A DNA stretch of 59,437 nucleotides from CAYXWM01 sp964468805 (GCA_964468805.1 CAYXWM010000009.1:1-59437), one strand, 5' to 3'; shown: positions 18,097-27,277, counted from the stretch's first letter. The notes: generated by a model not told the origin, from the sequence alone. Translations and numbers: made by a program.

Positions 18097-18414
18097 ATGT
18101 CCGCAACTTTTTTGCATTACGGAGTACCTGTTGTAAACCGCAGACCCAACATGAGATATGTGGAAAGCCTGAAAATTTGGGTAGCCGACCCCACGGATGA
18201 ATTTGGTATAGAATACGTAAAATATGAGGACGGCACTCCTTTTCCCGAAATTATGCACACAAATCCACACATAGGCTATAAAGTGGATAATTTTCAACCC
18301 CATCTTGACCAAGCGGACAGCGTGATTTTTCCACCGACCCAAGTAGAGCCGGGGCTAAGCATTGCTTTTATCATGAAAGGGCAAGTAATAATCGAGTTGT
18401 TTGTCTATTCGTAA
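18097..18414 (+). CDS. VOC-like (glyoxalase-fold) small protein
   Basis: 105 residues from ATG 18097, with GGGGAGG six bases upstream. 'NPHIGYKVDNFQ' followed by 'PGLSIAFIMKGQVIIELF' resembles the strand-helix-strand and final metal-ligand strand of vicinal-oxygen-chelate proteins (His and a terminal Glu visible). Usual VOC proteins have two such modules in 120-150 residues, so this one is short and its enzyme activity is uncertain. It sits between a repeat element and tRNA-Arg. Confidence 0.6.
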   Translation: MSATFLHYGVPVVNRRPNMRYVESLKIWVADPTDEFGIEYVKYEDGTPFPEIMHTNPHIGYKVDNFQPHLDQADSVIFPPTQVEPGLSIAFIMKGQVIIELFVYS

Positions 18415-18488
18415 TATTTCTTTAACAACTTTATCTCCAAACCCATTGGGGCGGTTCTTTTGGGACTGTCCTTGTTGTATGTATTTTT

Positions 18489-18561
18489 GCATCCTTAGCT
18501 CAGTGGATAGAGCGTTCGGCTCCGGACCGAAAGGCCGCAGGTTCGATTCCTGTAGGGTGCG
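18489..18561 (+). tRNA. tRNA-Arg (CCG)
   Basis: 73 nt before CCA, which is not encoded. Acceptor GCATCCT pairs with AGGGTGC. D arm AGCTCAGTGGATAGAGC. Anticodon arm TCGG-CTCCGGA-CCGA gives CCG. T arm GCAGG-TTCGATT-CCTGT (terminal G-T pair). Discriminator G. Confidence 0.96.
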
Positions 18562-18624
18562 ATATGATTTTGCCGGCGGGAGTATCTTCGTCGGCTTTCT
18601 TTGCATTTGTGGGGTAAGTGTTGT

Positions 18625-18864
18625 ATGAGGGATAATGTGGTAAAAATTAAGTATTCGTTTGACAGGATGTATCGTTATCAAATTGTTGTCAGAGAATCCG
18701 GTATATTTCAAGTTTGGGTTGAGAAGAAAATATTTGACAGCTATATGGGAAAAGAATGGTCTACATGGAGCGATATTCCTGATTTAGTGCATTTAACGGA
18801 TTCCATTGAAAGTGCAATAAAAATCGGTAGCGAAGGGCTTATCAGTCTATGCGGAAGAATATAA
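18625..18864 (+). CDS. hypothetical 79-residue protein
   Basis: Begins at ATG 18625, about ten bases after GGGG, a weak ribosome site. It is short, aromatic and mixed-charge ('YRYQIVVRESGIFQVWVEKK'), with no membrane segment or recognised motif. It lies 63 bp downstream of tRNA-Arg and upstream of the cold-shock gene promoter. Coding status rests on length, codon composition and position only. Confidence 0.5.
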   Translation: MRDNVVKIKYSFDRMYRYQIVVRESGIFQVWVEKKIFDSYMGKEWSTWSDIPDLVHLTDSIESAIKIGSEGLISLCGRI

Positions 18865-18942
18865 GTACAGCTACTCAAGATTAAGGTTGACACATTTTTT
18901 GCTAAAATATTACCGAATATTTATAAATATAATATAAAAATG

Positions 18943-18971
18943 TTGACAGACAATTTTTTTTATGTTATTAT
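18943..18971 (+). promoter_or_regulatory. sigma-A-type promoter for cold-shock gene
   Basis: TTGACA, a 17-bp spacer, then TATTAT. The leader would be only about 36 nt, unlike the long thermosensing leader of E. coli cspA. A second TTGACA lies at 18887-18892 without a good -10 box. Confidence 0.8.
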
Positions 18972-19014
18972 CAACCATGTTTAATATTAGTTTTATTTTT
19001 TAGGAGGATTTTAA

Positions 19015-19215
19015 ATGAAAACAGGTACAGTGAAATGGTTCAATGCTGAAAAGGGCTTCGGTTTTATTTCGGTGCAAGGGGAAGATGATGTATTTGTTCA
19101 CTTTTCAGCAATCAATTCTGAAGGTTTCAAAACTCTCGAAGAAGGCCAAGAAGTAACTTTTGACGTAGTTCAAGGTGCTAAAGGACCTCAAGCAGCAAAC
19201 GTTGTACGCTCATAA
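19015..19215 (+). CDS. csp: CspA-family cold-shock protein
   Basis: 66 residues, the standard length. It has both RNA-binding motifs: RNP1 'KGFGFISV' and RNP2 'VFVHFSAI', plus 'GTVKWFNAEKGFGF' and 'GPQAANV'. It binds single-stranded RNA/DNA and acts as an RNA chaperone in the cytoplasm. AGGAGG lies seven bases upstream. It is a single-gene unit between a consensus promoter and a terminator. Confidence 0.97.
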   Translation: MKTGTVKWFNAEKGFGFISVQGEDDVFVHFSAINSEGFKTLEEGQEVTFDVVQGAKGPQAANVVRS

Positions 19216-19266
19216 TCCGTGTGTTTTATGCAATAGCATTAAATATAAATGGTTATTGGCAGCAAG

Positions 19267-19297
19267 CCTTTCATATATTTTTATGAGAGGTTTTTTT
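19267..19297 (+). terminator. rho-independent terminator after csp
   Basis: CCTTTCATA pairs with TATGAGAGG, followed by seven T. Confidence 0.85.
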
Positions 19298-19323
19298 CTT
19301 ATTGTTAAAAAATAATTAAATTT

Positions 19324-19420
19324 GGGTGAGTTCGGCGTAGCGGATAATTAGCCGGTTTTTGAAAATGTGCGAATATTATCATAAATTCTGCGGAGTTTAT
19401 ATACGTTGAACTCACGCTTA
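19324..19420. repeat. palindromic repeat family C, copy 1
   Basis: Ends GGGTGAGTTCG and CGTTGAACTCACG are inverted. It contains GTGCGAATA, whose complement TATTCGCAC lies inside the copy at 36871-37013, so the two are in opposite orientation. A one-ended match (AACGTGAGTTCGACGTG) begins at 56031. Confidence 0.55.
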
Positions 19421-19549
19421 TTAAGTCCTCGCTAAAAATATTCTTGAAATTCTTGTATTTTCGAATATAATAATAATCCAACGATACTCATAGAATGAAT
19501 AATCTTATTGTCCCAAACAATATAAATTGCCGAGCGGTTTAGCTACATA

Positions 19550-19671
19550 ATACTGTTTCTAAAAATAAAGAATATATGCATAATATTGACGGCAAGTCTG
19601 TTTTAAACAGACATAGAGCCAAGATCCATAAGCATAGCATTTTTTGTATACATCTGTGAAGAAATAGTATA
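19550..19671. repeat. palindromic repeat family D, copy 1
   Basis: Left end ATACTGTTTC and right end GAAATAGTATA are near-inverted. Internal TATACATCTGTGAAG is shared with 25834-25871 and 31111-31149. It ends 72 bp before the flippase gene. The right end could also supply a promoter: TTGTAT, 18 bp, TATAAA. Confidence 0.5.
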
Positions 19672-19742
19672 AAATCCTTCGGTATAAGCAAAACCTGCAA
19701 TTTCAGTTTTATGGTTCCCCAATAAATTCCGAGGGGTTTTTT

Positions 19743-21353
19743 ATGGAAACTTCAAAATCTGCCGCGCAAAAGACTTCCTTTGTAAAGCAGGCGGCAATCC
19801 TTGCAACAGCCGGCTTATTGGTACGTTTCATCGGATTTTTGTACAGAATACCCCTAACCGGTCTTATAGGGGATAAAGGCAACGGCTATTACAGCGCCGG
19901 TTATTACCTCTATACCTTCATTCTTATAATGTCATCAGCCGGGTTACCGGTGGCTATATCCAAAATGGTCTCCGAGCGGATTGCCCAAAAAAAATACAGA
20001 AATGCTCACCAAGTATTTAGGGTTGCCATGTGGATTTCCGGTATTATGGGTCTTTTAGGTTCTTTGGTACTGTGGTTTGGTGCGGACCTGTTGTCAAATA
20101 TAGTAGGGTCTCCTGAAAGCTATGCATCTATCTTGACACTGGCTCCTACAGTTTTTATTGTATCATTGATGGCGGTTTACAGGGGATATTTTCAGGGTTT
20201 AAAAAACACTGTTCCCACAGCGGTTTCTCAAATTGTGGAACAGATATTCAATGCGGTGTTCTCCGTTTATTTGGCTTATATTTTTGTAAGTCAATCCTTA
20301 GAACTGGGTGCGGCCGGCGGTACAGCCGGTACGGGTATCGGTGCCTTTATGGGTCTTTTGGTCATAGCCGGCATTTATATTATGATAAGACCGGTTCTTC
20401 GCCGAAAGTTTACCAAACAAACAGAGCGTATGGAATCACGCAAGTCTATTGCAGTTGAGCTGATAAGTATAGCTTTTCCCATAATTATCGGTACAGCCAT
20501 ATTCTCCATATCCAATATAATAGACATGGCAATGGTAAACGACCGCCTTGCGGCTTCAGGCGCATTTGTAAAGGATGAGATAGATGTTCTCTACGGGCAA
20601 CTTTCGGGTAAATACGTTGTACTTACCACCCTGCCCGTTTCCATTGCAACTGCCTTGGCTACTGTGGCTGTTCCCAATATAGCCTCTTCCTTTGTGGCCG
20701 GGGACAAGAAAATGGTTCAGAGTAAGATAAATCTTTCACTAAAGTTGGCAATGGTATTATCCATTCCGGCTGCTGTAGGCTTGGGTGTTTTAAGCGACCA
20801 AACTTTAGCGTTGCTTTTTCCCGAATTTCCGGACGGAGGTATACTCCTAAAGTACGGATCGGTAAGTATAATATTTTTGGCAATGGCTCAAATACTAACA
20901 GGTATACTCCAAGGAACGGGACATGTATATGTGCCTGTCATAGCCGCTTTCTTTGGTGCCCTGATTAAGATACCCCTAAACTATTTTCTTATCTCTATGC
21001 CCGAAATCAACGTTCTGGGTGCGGTTTTGAGTACCATAGGTTGTTACGTACTGGCTACGGTAATAAATTTGGTGGTGCTGCAATTTAAAATCGGGGTCAA
21101 GCCCGACCTTATGGTTGCATTTGTAAAACCGGTCTTTGCTTCACTGGTTATGGGGCTGGGTTGCTATGTTGTGTATTACAGTATCTATATCTTCCTTCCC
21201 AACAATATTATTGCCACCTGTGCTTCCATAGTGGCGGGAATACTTATATATTTTGTTATAATGTTTCTCATAAAAGGCTTAACCCGAGAAGACTTAAAGT
21301 CTATGCCCATGGGCAGAAAATTAATAAGAATAATGGATGTTATGGGATTTTAG
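19743..21353 (+). CDS. SpoVB/MurJ-like polysaccharide or lipid II flippase
   Basis: 536 residues with about 14 predicted membrane helices, matching the MOP (MATE/MurJ/Wzx) exporter superfamily. The N-terminus 'LATAGLLVRFIGFLYRIPLTG' (of which the first 20 residues suffice) and 'SNIIDMAMVNDRL' are typical of the SpoVB/YtgP branch of spore-formers. It likely flips lipid-linked peptidoglycan precursor or another undecaprenyl-linked sugar across the membrane. GAGGGG precedes the start. A strong terminator follows, so it is monocistronic. Whether it serves vegetative wall or spore cortex cannot be told here. Confidence 0.88.
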   Translation: METSKSAAQKTSFVKQAAILATAGLLVRFIGFLYRIPLTGLIGDKGNGYYSAGYYLYTFILIMSSAGLPVAISKMVSERIAQKKYRNAHQVFRVAMWISGIMGLLGSLVLWFGADLLSNIVGSPESYASILTLAPTVFIVSLMAVYRGYFQGLKNTVPTAVSQIVEQIFNAVFSVYLAYIFVSQSLELGAAGGTAGTGIGAFMGLLVIAGIYIMIRPVLRRKFTKQTERMESRKSIAVELISIAFPIIIGTAIFSISNIIDMAMVNDRLAASGAFVKDEIDVLYGQLSGKYVVLTTLPVSIATALATVAVPNIASSFVAGDKKMVQSKINLSLKLAMVLSIPAAVGLGVLSDQTLALLFPEFPDGGILLKYGSVSIIFLAMAQILTGILQGTGHVYVPVIAAFFGALIKIPLNYFLISMPEINVLGAVLSTIGCYVLATVINLVVLQFKIGVKPDLMVAFVKPVFASLVMGLGCYVVYYSIYIFLPNNIIATCASIVAGILIYFVIMFLIKGLTREDLKSMPMGRKLIRIMDVMGF

Positions 21354-21423
21354 AGCTGTATTGGATACAGACAACAGCTTTTTTGTTACTATCCCATATT
21401 TGTTTAAGTAAAAATACAAAAAA

Positions 21424-21464
21424 GGAGTTCCGGGATTGTTCCCATTCCCGGAATTCCTTTTTTT
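21424..21464 (+). terminator. rho-independent terminator after flippase gene
   Basis: GGAGTTCCGGGA pairs with TCCCGGAATTCC (one G-U), followed by seven T. Confidence 0.88.
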
Positions 21465-21609
21465 ATTGCAACAAAAGCAAGATCTTCTCTTGCCGGATTT
21501 ATTCTCATTATTATTGCTACTTCACGGTACTGCCGATAGATGGGAATATATCTTCTTTTACTATATCTGCAGGGTTTTTTGCACCAAATTGTTTCTTAAG
21601 TCTTTAAGT

Positions 21610-21694
21610 TAAAAAAAATAATCGTCTTTTCCTTGAAACGTTGGAAAAAATCAATTATTTTAGTCCTCTGCCTAAAATGGAATCATTTATTATA
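21610..21694 (+). repeat. repeat family A, copy 2 (left end truncated)
   Basis: Matches copies at 17922, 29961 and 50426 from AAAATAATCG through CCTTGAA.CGTTGGAAAA to TAAAATGGAATCATT, but lacks the left AATTCCAT end. Confidence 0.75.
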
Positions 21695-21704
21695 CATACC
21701 TATA

Positions 21705-21733
21705 AAAAAGACGCTTGCCGGGCGTCTTTTTAT
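21705..21733. terminator. hairpin terminator
   Basis: AAAAAGACGC pairs with GCGTCTTTTT. The run of T works in both directions. Confidence 0.65.
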
Positions 21734-21949
21734 ATTCGAATATTTCCGGCAGAGCCTGTTTATACAAAAGCTCTTTATTAATTCAGATGCTTGATCGCGT
21801 GTTATGGTAAAACTATAACAATTGTTCACAGTGGTGTGAAAATATGCACTTGCAGTAATACATATTCATAAAAATATTAAATAATTTATGACGGTATTTA
21901 TTAAAATAGTCAAAACAGGTGAACCGATGTTCAATAATATCCTTAACAA

Positions 21950-21977
21950 TTGACACATATGATTAAAAGTTTATAAT
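21950..21977 (+). promoter_or_regulatory. sigma-A-type promoter for SorC regulator operon
   Basis: TTGACA, a 16-bp spacer, then TATAAT, ending 34 bp before the TTG start at 22012. It is probably the main promoter of the catabolic operon and a likely target of its own regulator, although no clear operator palindrome was found. Confidence 0.82.
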
Positions 21978-22011
21978 GAAATAAAACAACCTTTTCAGGG
22001 AGTGATTATCT

Positions 22012-22956
22012 TTGAGGGATGAAGAACTGAAACAAATCATTTATGTTTCACGGCTATATCATGAACATAAAATGAGTCAGGAACAAATCGCAGCAAAGAT
22101 AAATGTTTCAAGACCCACTGTATCAAGAATGTTGAAAGCTGCAGTAGACAACGGCTTTGTAAGGACTATTGTAATCGATCCATTTGAAAACGTTCAAAAC
22201 CTCGAAAGAGAAATGATGAGTAAATTCAAGCTCAAGCATGTGAAGATTGTCAGCATGGTCGATGCGGATAAACGCTCATTGAAAAGCCTTGTAGGTAAAG
22301 CTGCTGCCGAGTATTTGGTGAGAATATTAAAACCAAACGACATTCTTGGGGTATCTTGGGGCACTACTTTATATGAAGTTGCCAAAAACATAGAAGAAAC
22401 AATCATCGATGAGCTTAAAATCGTTCAGATGAATGGATTTATTTATGAAAATACATATAACGATTATGTTTTTGGTGTAATAAAAATGCTGGGTACAAAA
22501 TTGCACGGTATGACCCATTATTTGTATGCCCAAGGAGTTACGTCTTCTATTTACGTTCGGAACGCCCTTTTGGACGACAAAAACATCAGGCGTGTTTTGG
22601 AAATGTCAAAACAGTGTAATATCGCCATATTCGGAATCGGATACCCGGAAAGAACCTCCATGGTTGTTAAGTATGGATACCTAAACAATGACGATTTGGA
22701 GAAGTTGTATAAAAATGGCGTAAAAGGTGATATTTGTTCACGTTTCTATGATATTAACGGAAAAATTATCGATAATGAGTTGGACGACAGAACCATCAGC
22801 GTACCTCTTCATGAATTGAGAAATAAAGAATATTCTATTGCGGTAGCTTGCGGTACAGATAAAGTGTCCGGCATTATCGGAGCTATAAGAGGTGGGTATT
22901 TAAATGTGTTAATTACTGATGAGGATGCGGCTAGGGAAGTGCTTAAACAAAGCTGA
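22012..22956 (+). CDS. SorC/DeoR-like sugar-binding transcriptional regulator
   Basis: 314 residues from TTG 22012, with AGGGAGTG seven bases upstream. Residues about 20-50 are a sigma-70-region-4-like HTH ('MSQEQIAAKINVSRPTVSR'). The rest is the SorC sugar-phosphate sensor domain, with 'ILGVSWGTTLYEVAK', 'IAIFGIGYP' and 'VACGTDKVSGIIGAIRGG'. Members (SorC, DeoR of Bacillus, CggR) sense phosphorylated sugars. First gene of the same-strand catabolic cluster and 13 bp from the kinase, so it likely senses that pathway's phosphorylated intermediate. Confidence 0.9.
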   Translation: MRDEELKQIIYVSRLYHEHKMSQEQIAAKINVSRPTVSRMLKAAVDNGFVRTIVIDPFENVQNLEREMMSKFKLKHVKIVSMVDADKRSLKSLVGKAAAEYLVRILKPNDILGVSWGTTLYEVAKNIEETIIDELKIVQMNGFIYENTYNDYVFGVIKMLGTKLHGMTHYLYAQGVTSSIYVRNALLDDKNIRRVLEMSKQCNIAIFGIGYPERTSMVVKYGYLNNDDLEKLYKNGVKGDICSRFYDINGKIIDNELDDRTISVPLHELRNKEYSIAVACGTDKVSGIIGAIRGGYLNVLITDEDAAREVLKQS

Positions 22957-22969
22957 CCGGAGGATTAAT

Positions 22970-23923
22970 ATGAAGACAATAAAGTTAATTACAGCAGGTA
23001 ACATTACAGTTGATGATTTGGTTTTACCTGACGGAAAAACATATATGGGCACCGTAGGCGGCGATGCTTTGTATTCAGCATTGGGTGCGAAACTTTGGTT
23101 AAACGAGGTAGGAATTTTAACAAGAGCCAACCGGTCTTTTTTAGAGGATAACCGAGAAAAACTAACCGGTGCAAAGCTGGATACAAGTGGGTTTAAGCTC
23201 TTTGATGAAGAAATCGTAAGGAATTGGATTATTTATGATACCGAAAACAGACGGACGTTTATATACCGAAACAGCAAGGATTTATTGGACAAGTTGTCCC
23301 CGGAACCGGAGGATGTACCTGAGGAGTTTTATGAAGCCGATGCAATTTTTTTGGCAGCAATGTCCATTGATAACCAATTGAGCCTTGCCAAGCACTTTAA
23401 AGAAAAAGGGATACCGGTTTTGCTTGACCCCTTAGACGAAGAAATCGTGGATGATAGAGAAAAGGTAATTGAAGCAATTAAGTATACAGATATATTTTTA
23501 CCCAGCGCCGACGAAGTCTATAAATTATGCGGAAACTATGATTTTGAGACAAATGCAAAGAAGTTTGCAGAGCTTGGCCCCGAAATTGTGGTTATTAAAA
23601 ACGGCGGAGAAGGAAGTATAGTTTACCAAAAGAAAAGCAATCAATTCAATGTTATTCCTGCTTTTAAATGTGATGTAAAAGATGTGACGGGAGCCGGGGA
23701 TGCTTTTGGAGGCGGTTTTTCGGCAGGGTATATTTTAACGAATGACCCCGTGGAGGCAGCTTTCATGGGCAGCATATCCTCCTCATTTGCCATTGAAGAT
23801 TTTGGCTCTGTTCCTTTATTTAACATTACATCTAAACAAGCAAGTGATAGATTAAAAGAATTCAAAACTATTATGGAGGGTTACAAAAATGGAAGACAGA
23901 CGAGACATCAGGGTAATGATTGA
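22970..23923 (+). CDS. PfkB-family carbohydrate/nucleoside kinase
   Basis: 317 residues from ATG 22970, with GGAGG seven bases upstream. Ribokinase fold: N-terminal 'GNITVDDLVLPDG' and 'GTVGGDALYSALGAKL', C-terminal anion-hole and catalytic base 'DVTGAGDAFGGGFSAG'. It phosphorylates a sugar, nucleoside or Amadori-type substrate with ATP; specificity is not readable from sequence. It overlaps the SIS gene by 35 bp. A PfkB kinase paired with a SIS protein is the arrangement of fructoselysine pathways (FrlD/FrlB), one possible model. Confidence 0.88.
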   Translation: MKTIKLITAGNITVDDLVLPDGKTYMGTVGGDALYSALGAKLWLNEVGILTRANRSFLEDNREKLTGAKLDTSGFKLFDEEIVRNWIIYDTENRRTFIYRNSKDLLDKLSPEPEDVPEEFYEADAIFLAAMSIDNQLSLAKHFKEKGIPVLLDPLDEEIVDDREKVIEAIKYTDIFLPSADEVYKLCGNYDFETNAKKFAELGPEIVVIKNGGEGSIVYQKKSNQFNVIPAFKCDVKDVTGAGDAFGGGFSAGYILTNDPVEAAFMGSISSSFAIEDFGSVPLFNITSKQASDRLKEFKTIMEGYKNGRQTRHQGND

Positions 23924-25022
23924 AGAAATTGCCTTAACAGGCGAAGTGATTCGTGAAAATATTAAGAGATTTAAAACATCTTTGGATGAAAAGAAAGAGC
24001 TGTTGGGCAGCCGTAAGTGGTCTAAGATATATGCAGTGGGCTGCGGCGATTCGTTGTTTGCCGGACAAGCTGCAAAGTTTGCTTTTTTAAGAGATACCGG
24101 AATTCCTTTTGAGGCAGTTAAAGCATTGGAATTCTGCCGTTACGAAATTGATTACATACCGGAAAATTCGCTGGTTTTTGTTATTTCTTATTCGGGCAGC
24201 GTAGCTCGCACCATTGAATGTGCTTTGATTGCAAAAAAAAGAGGCGCAACTGTTATAGCTGTTACGGGAAAGCCCGAAAGCAAGTTGGCTAAAATAGCCG
24301 ATAACATAATTTTGTTTGAAATTAAGTCTCTTGGGTTTGCACCGGGAACCATTTCCTTTACCGCCTCATTAATGGTTCTTTATATGAGTTCTGTAAAACT
24401 GGGAACTGTAACCGGTTATTTAACCCCGGAACAGGCGGAGGAAAGGTATAGAGAACTGGAGGAAATCGCAGACCTTGCCGAGAAAACCATTAAAGAATGC
24501 GATGAGCCGGCTAAACGAATTGCAGAGGCTTACAAAAGCAATGACAAGTATTATTTCGTAGGTGCCGGTCCCAACTACCCCATTGCACACTTTGGATCAG
24601 CCAAAATGATAGAAGGCGGTGAGGTGGACGGTATACCCCAAGAGACAGAAGAATGGGCCCATGAGCAATATTTTGTATCTACCGAAAAAGATATTACCAT
24701 CGTTATCGCTCCCTTTGGTAAAAGCATCAGCCGAGCCCAAGAGATTATTAAGGAAATGAACTTTATAAATACAGGGAATTTGCTTATTACCACGGAAAAA
24801 GGGAATTTTATTGAAACAAAAAATAAAATTGTAATACCGGGAGAAGTTTGGGAGGGTTATTCGCCTCTGGTTACCACTGTTGTATTGAGCCTTTTCTCCT
24901 ATTATGTGTCCTATGCAAACGGAAAAAGTTCATACAACTTTAAATCTGAAGAGCAGGAAAAAGAGCATTACGATACATTGCACATCAGTAAATTTTCAGA
25001 GGAATTGGAGAGCTGTCAATGA
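23889..25022 (+). CDS. double SIS-domain sugar-phosphate isomerase/deglycase
   Basis: 377 residues. Two SIS domains: the first (about 35-165) has 'YAVGCGDSLFAGQAAKFA' and 'VISYSGSVARTIE'; the second (about 205-350) has 'FVGAGPNYPIAHFGSAKM' and 'ETEEWAHEQY'. The architecture matches the isomerase half of GlmS and stand-alone deglycases such as FrlB or AgaS. It lacks a glutaminase domain, so it would isomerise or deglycate a phosphorylated amino- or glyco-conjugate. Translationally coupled: the kinase overlaps its start, and its stop overlaps the next start in ATGA. Confidence 0.87.
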   Translation: MEDRRDIRVMIEEIALTGEVIRENIKRFKTSLDEKKELLGSRKWSKIYAVGCGDSLFAGQAAKFAFLRDTGIPFEAVKALEFCRYEIDYIPENSLVFVISYSGSVARTIECALIAKKRGATVIAVTGKPESKLAKIADNIILFEIKSLGFAPGTISFTASLMVLYMSSVKLGTVTGYLTPEQAEERYRELEEIADLAEKTIKECDEPAKRIAEAYKSNDKYYFVGAGPNYPIAHFGSAKMIEGGEVDGIPQETEEWAHEQYFVSTEKDITIVIAPFGKSISRAQEIIKEMNFINTGNLLITTEKGNFIETKNKIVIPGEVWEGYSPLVTTVVLSLFSYYVSYANGKSSYNFKSEEQEKEHYDTLHISKFSEELESCQ

Positions 25023-25810
25023 GCATCCTGGATGTAGTAAAAAAAGGCAGTTATACAATTGGTGTCATACATATACCACCCTTTGAAACAAGCTTAAAAA
25101 AAGACAGATGGAAAACGGACCATATTATAGAATATGCTGTGGATTCCGCAAGAAAAATGGAGTCGGCAGGGTTTTCATCGGTCATGATACAAAACGTAGG
25201 CGACGAACCCACCGGGTTGGCTGCTCCAAAGGAAACAATAGCAAACATGGCTATAGTGGGCAAAGCGGTTAAAGACAGCATAAAAGTTCCCTTGGGCATC
25301 TGCCTGCTGGATCATGACGGAGCGGCACCTATTGCCGTTGCAAAGGCCTGCGGCGCAGACTACGTTAGGATAAAAACTTATGTGGGCGTAATGGCGAAAA
25401 TGACAGGTCTTCTAACCGGCGTATACTACGATGCCGTACAGTACAGACGTAACATACGTGCAGAAGAAATTGATATATTTGCGGATATTTTCGACCGTGA
25501 GGGTTATCCCGTCGGAGCCGCGGATTTAGCCGAAATGAGCCATTTTGCTGAGTATTGTTGTATGGCTGACGGTCTTATTATTACAGGAAGAAGCAAACAA
25601 GAAACGAAAGACATGCTTACGATAGTGAAACAAAATGTTTCTGTTCCTGTACTCATTGGAGGTGGTGTAAATTCCGGAAATATCAAAGAATTAGATTCTG
25701 AGTGCAACGGTTTTATTATCGGCAACTGTCTTAAAACCGATCCCTCTGATGATTTTTCTGAGGTTTCAGCAGAATATTGCAAAGAAATTATCAAGGCTTG
25801 TTCGAAATAA
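25019..25810 (+). CDS. BtpA/SgcQ-family TIM-barrel protein
   Basis: 263 residues, full family length. Recognised from 'GVIHIPPFETS', 'GFSSVMIQNVGDEP', 'PLGICLLDHDGAAPIAVAKA', 'GADYVRIKTYVG' and the phosphate-binding barrel end 'VPVLIGGGVNSGNIKE'. BtpA in cyanobacteria affects photosystem I, and SgcQ sits in a sugar PTS operon of E. coli. The biochemical reaction of the family is not established. Its four-base overlap with the SIS gene makes it part of the same pathway, probably acting on a phosphorylated intermediate. Confidence 0.86.
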   Translation: MSILDVVKKGSYTIGVIHIPPFETSLKKDRWKTDHIIEYAVDSARKMESAGFSSVMIQNVGDEPTGLAAPKETIANMAIVGKAVKDSIKVPLGICLLDHDGAAPIAVAKACGADYVRIKTYVGVMAKMTGLLTGVYYDAVQYRRNIRAEEIDIFADIFDREGYPVGAADLAEMSHFAEYCCMADGLIITGRSKQETKDMLTIVKQNVSVPVLIGGGVNSGNIKELDSECNGFIIGNCLKTDPSDDFSEVSAEYCKEIIKACSK

Positions 25811-25833
25811 GGTATGTTTTCAAACTTCTACTG

Positions 25834-25871
25834 ATACTACTTCTTTCTATATATCTGACAAGAAATAGTAT
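25834..25871. repeat. repeat family D, copy 2 (short form)
   Basis: ATACTACTTCTT (25834-25845) and AAGAAATAGTAT (25860-25871) form an 11/12 inverted repeat around TCTATATATCTGAC. It lies in the gap before the BMP lipoprotein gene. Confidence 0.6.
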
Positions 25872-25923
25872 GAATGCATAACGCAGCATGGTTACACTGA
25901 TAAAACTTAAAGGGGATGTTAGA

Positions 25924-27096
25924 ATGAAACGAGTACTTAGTATTTTCATGATTGTTGTTTTAAGTGTTTTAGCTTTTACCGCATGCACCCCGGAAACAAG
26001 CACGCCCAATGATTCAGGAAACCAAACAGCAAATACAGGTAAAGAACAAGGCTCTCAACCCCAAAAAGCTCCTGCAGAAGACAAAAAAGTAAAGGCAGCA
26101 TTTTTGGGCTGGAGGTTTGGGGATAAAGGCTTTAACGAATTGGCTGTATCCGGCGTAAAAAGAGCAGACAACGACTTTGACAACTTAGAAATTAATGCTA
26201 TTGACATCACAACTGACCCTAAGAATTTTGTTCCTTCACTACTGGAAGCCTGTGATGCAGGATATGACATAATTGCCTTGGCTGCATTTGAATTCGGTGA
26301 AATTTTGGATGAGTATGCACCACAATACCCGGATATTACATTCATTTTGCTGGATGGCGAATGTAACTATGATGCAGTCGACTTGCCCAACGTTTACAGT
26401 GCAACGTTTTTGTCCAATGAATCCGCTTTCCTAGCCGGCATGACAGCCGCTTACATCACAGAAAAGACAAGCTTGGAAGGCATCAACCCTGAAAAAGTAA
26501 TAGGCTTTGTGGGTGGTCAGGACAATGTACCGTCCATATTCAATTTCTACATAGGTTTCGTTGAAGGAGCCACCTATTATGACCCTGAAATTAAAGTAAC
26601 ACATTCATATGTAAACAGCTTTGACGATTCTGCAAAAGCCAAAGAATTAGCCCTTACACAATATAACGCTATGAATGCAGACATTGTGTTCCATGCTTCC
26701 GGTGCCGCGGGATTAGGTGTTTTCGAAGCGGCATATGAGACAGGAAAGTATGCTATCGGCTGCAATACCGATCAAACTCAGCTTTTTGAAGGCAGAAGAG
26801 AAAGAGACAGAATTGTTACGTCTACAATGATTGGCGTTGACCAAGGTCTTTACAATGCATTTAAAGCATACATGGAAGGCAACCTTGAAACAGGTAAACA
26901 ACACACTCTTGGTATCAGTCAAGACATAGGCGGTCTTGCAGATAATGAACTGTTTAGAAGTTATGTAGATTCTGACTTTTTAGCAAAGCTTAACGAAGCA
27001 AAAGGTAAAATCAAAGCCGGCGAAATCAAAGTTACAAGTGCTTTCGATGTTCCCACGGATTTTGTCAGACAATTAGAAGCAAAGGTAAAACCATAA
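25924..27096 (+). CDS. BMP-family nucleoside-binding lipoprotein (ABC importer)
   Basis: 390 residues from ATG 25924. Lipoprotein signal peptide with acylated Cys21 ('LAFTAC'), then a low-complexity linker rich in Asn, Gln and Pro, then a BMP/Med-type periplasmic-binding fold ('VKAAFLGWRFGDKGFNELA', 'IALAAFEFGEI', 'KVIGFVGGQDNVP', 'ADIVFHASGAAGLGV'). Characterised BMP proteins bind purine or other nucleosides. It is anchored on the outer face of the membrane and feeds the ATPase and two permeases downstream. Confidence 0.92.
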   Translation: MKRVLSIFMIVVLSVLAFTACTPETSTPNDSGNQTANTGKEQGSQPQKAPAEDKKVKAAFLGWRFGDKGFNELAVSGVKRADNDFDNLEINAIDITTDPKNFVPSLLEACDAGYDIIALAAFEFGEILDEYAPQYPDITFILLDGECNYDAVDLPNVYSATFLSNESAFLAGMTAAYITEKTSLEGINPEKVIGFVGGQDNVPSIFNFYIGFVEGATYYDPEIKVTHSYVNSFDDSAKAKELALTQYNAMNADIVFHASGAAGLGVFEAAYETGKYAIGCNTDQTQLFEGRRERDRIVTSTMIGVDQGLYNAFKAYMEGNLETGKQHTLGISQDIGGLADNELFRSYVDSDFLAKLNEAKGKIKAGEIKVTSAFDVPTDFVRQLEAKVKP

Positions 27097-27154
27097 TTTT
27101 AGTTTAGCAACTTGTACTTATTAGTTGAAAACGAGCTTTCATAGCGCAGTTGTT

Positions 27155-27277
27155 CTTAATTGCATTGGGGCAGTAACAAAAGCTGTTCCTCGTAAACGGT
27201 TCGCTGTTTTAAGAAAAAAACACCGGTCGCTCACCCATACGAGGATACGCTTTTGATACCCATAACCGGCAATTAAG
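27155..27277. repeat. palindromic repeat family B, copy 1
   Basis: About 123 bp. CTTAATTGC and GCAATTAAG are outer inverted ends, and AACAAAAGCTGTTCCTCGTA partly mirrors TACGAGGATACGCTTTTG. The inner 'AAACGGTTCGCT' and 'AACACCGGTCGCTCACC' are shared with the copy at 48986-49117. It lies inside the transporter operon between lipoprotein and ATPase genes. Confidence 0.75.

Noticed and set aside
18355..18711. Minus-strand open frame across tRNA-Arg
   Set aside because: It reads antisense through an intact tRNA and has no ribosome site.
21161..21607. Open frame of 148 codons downstream of the flippase gene
   Set aside because: It overlaps the end of the flippase gene, runs through a clear terminator and has cysteine/tyrosine-rich composition typical of an out-of-frame reading.
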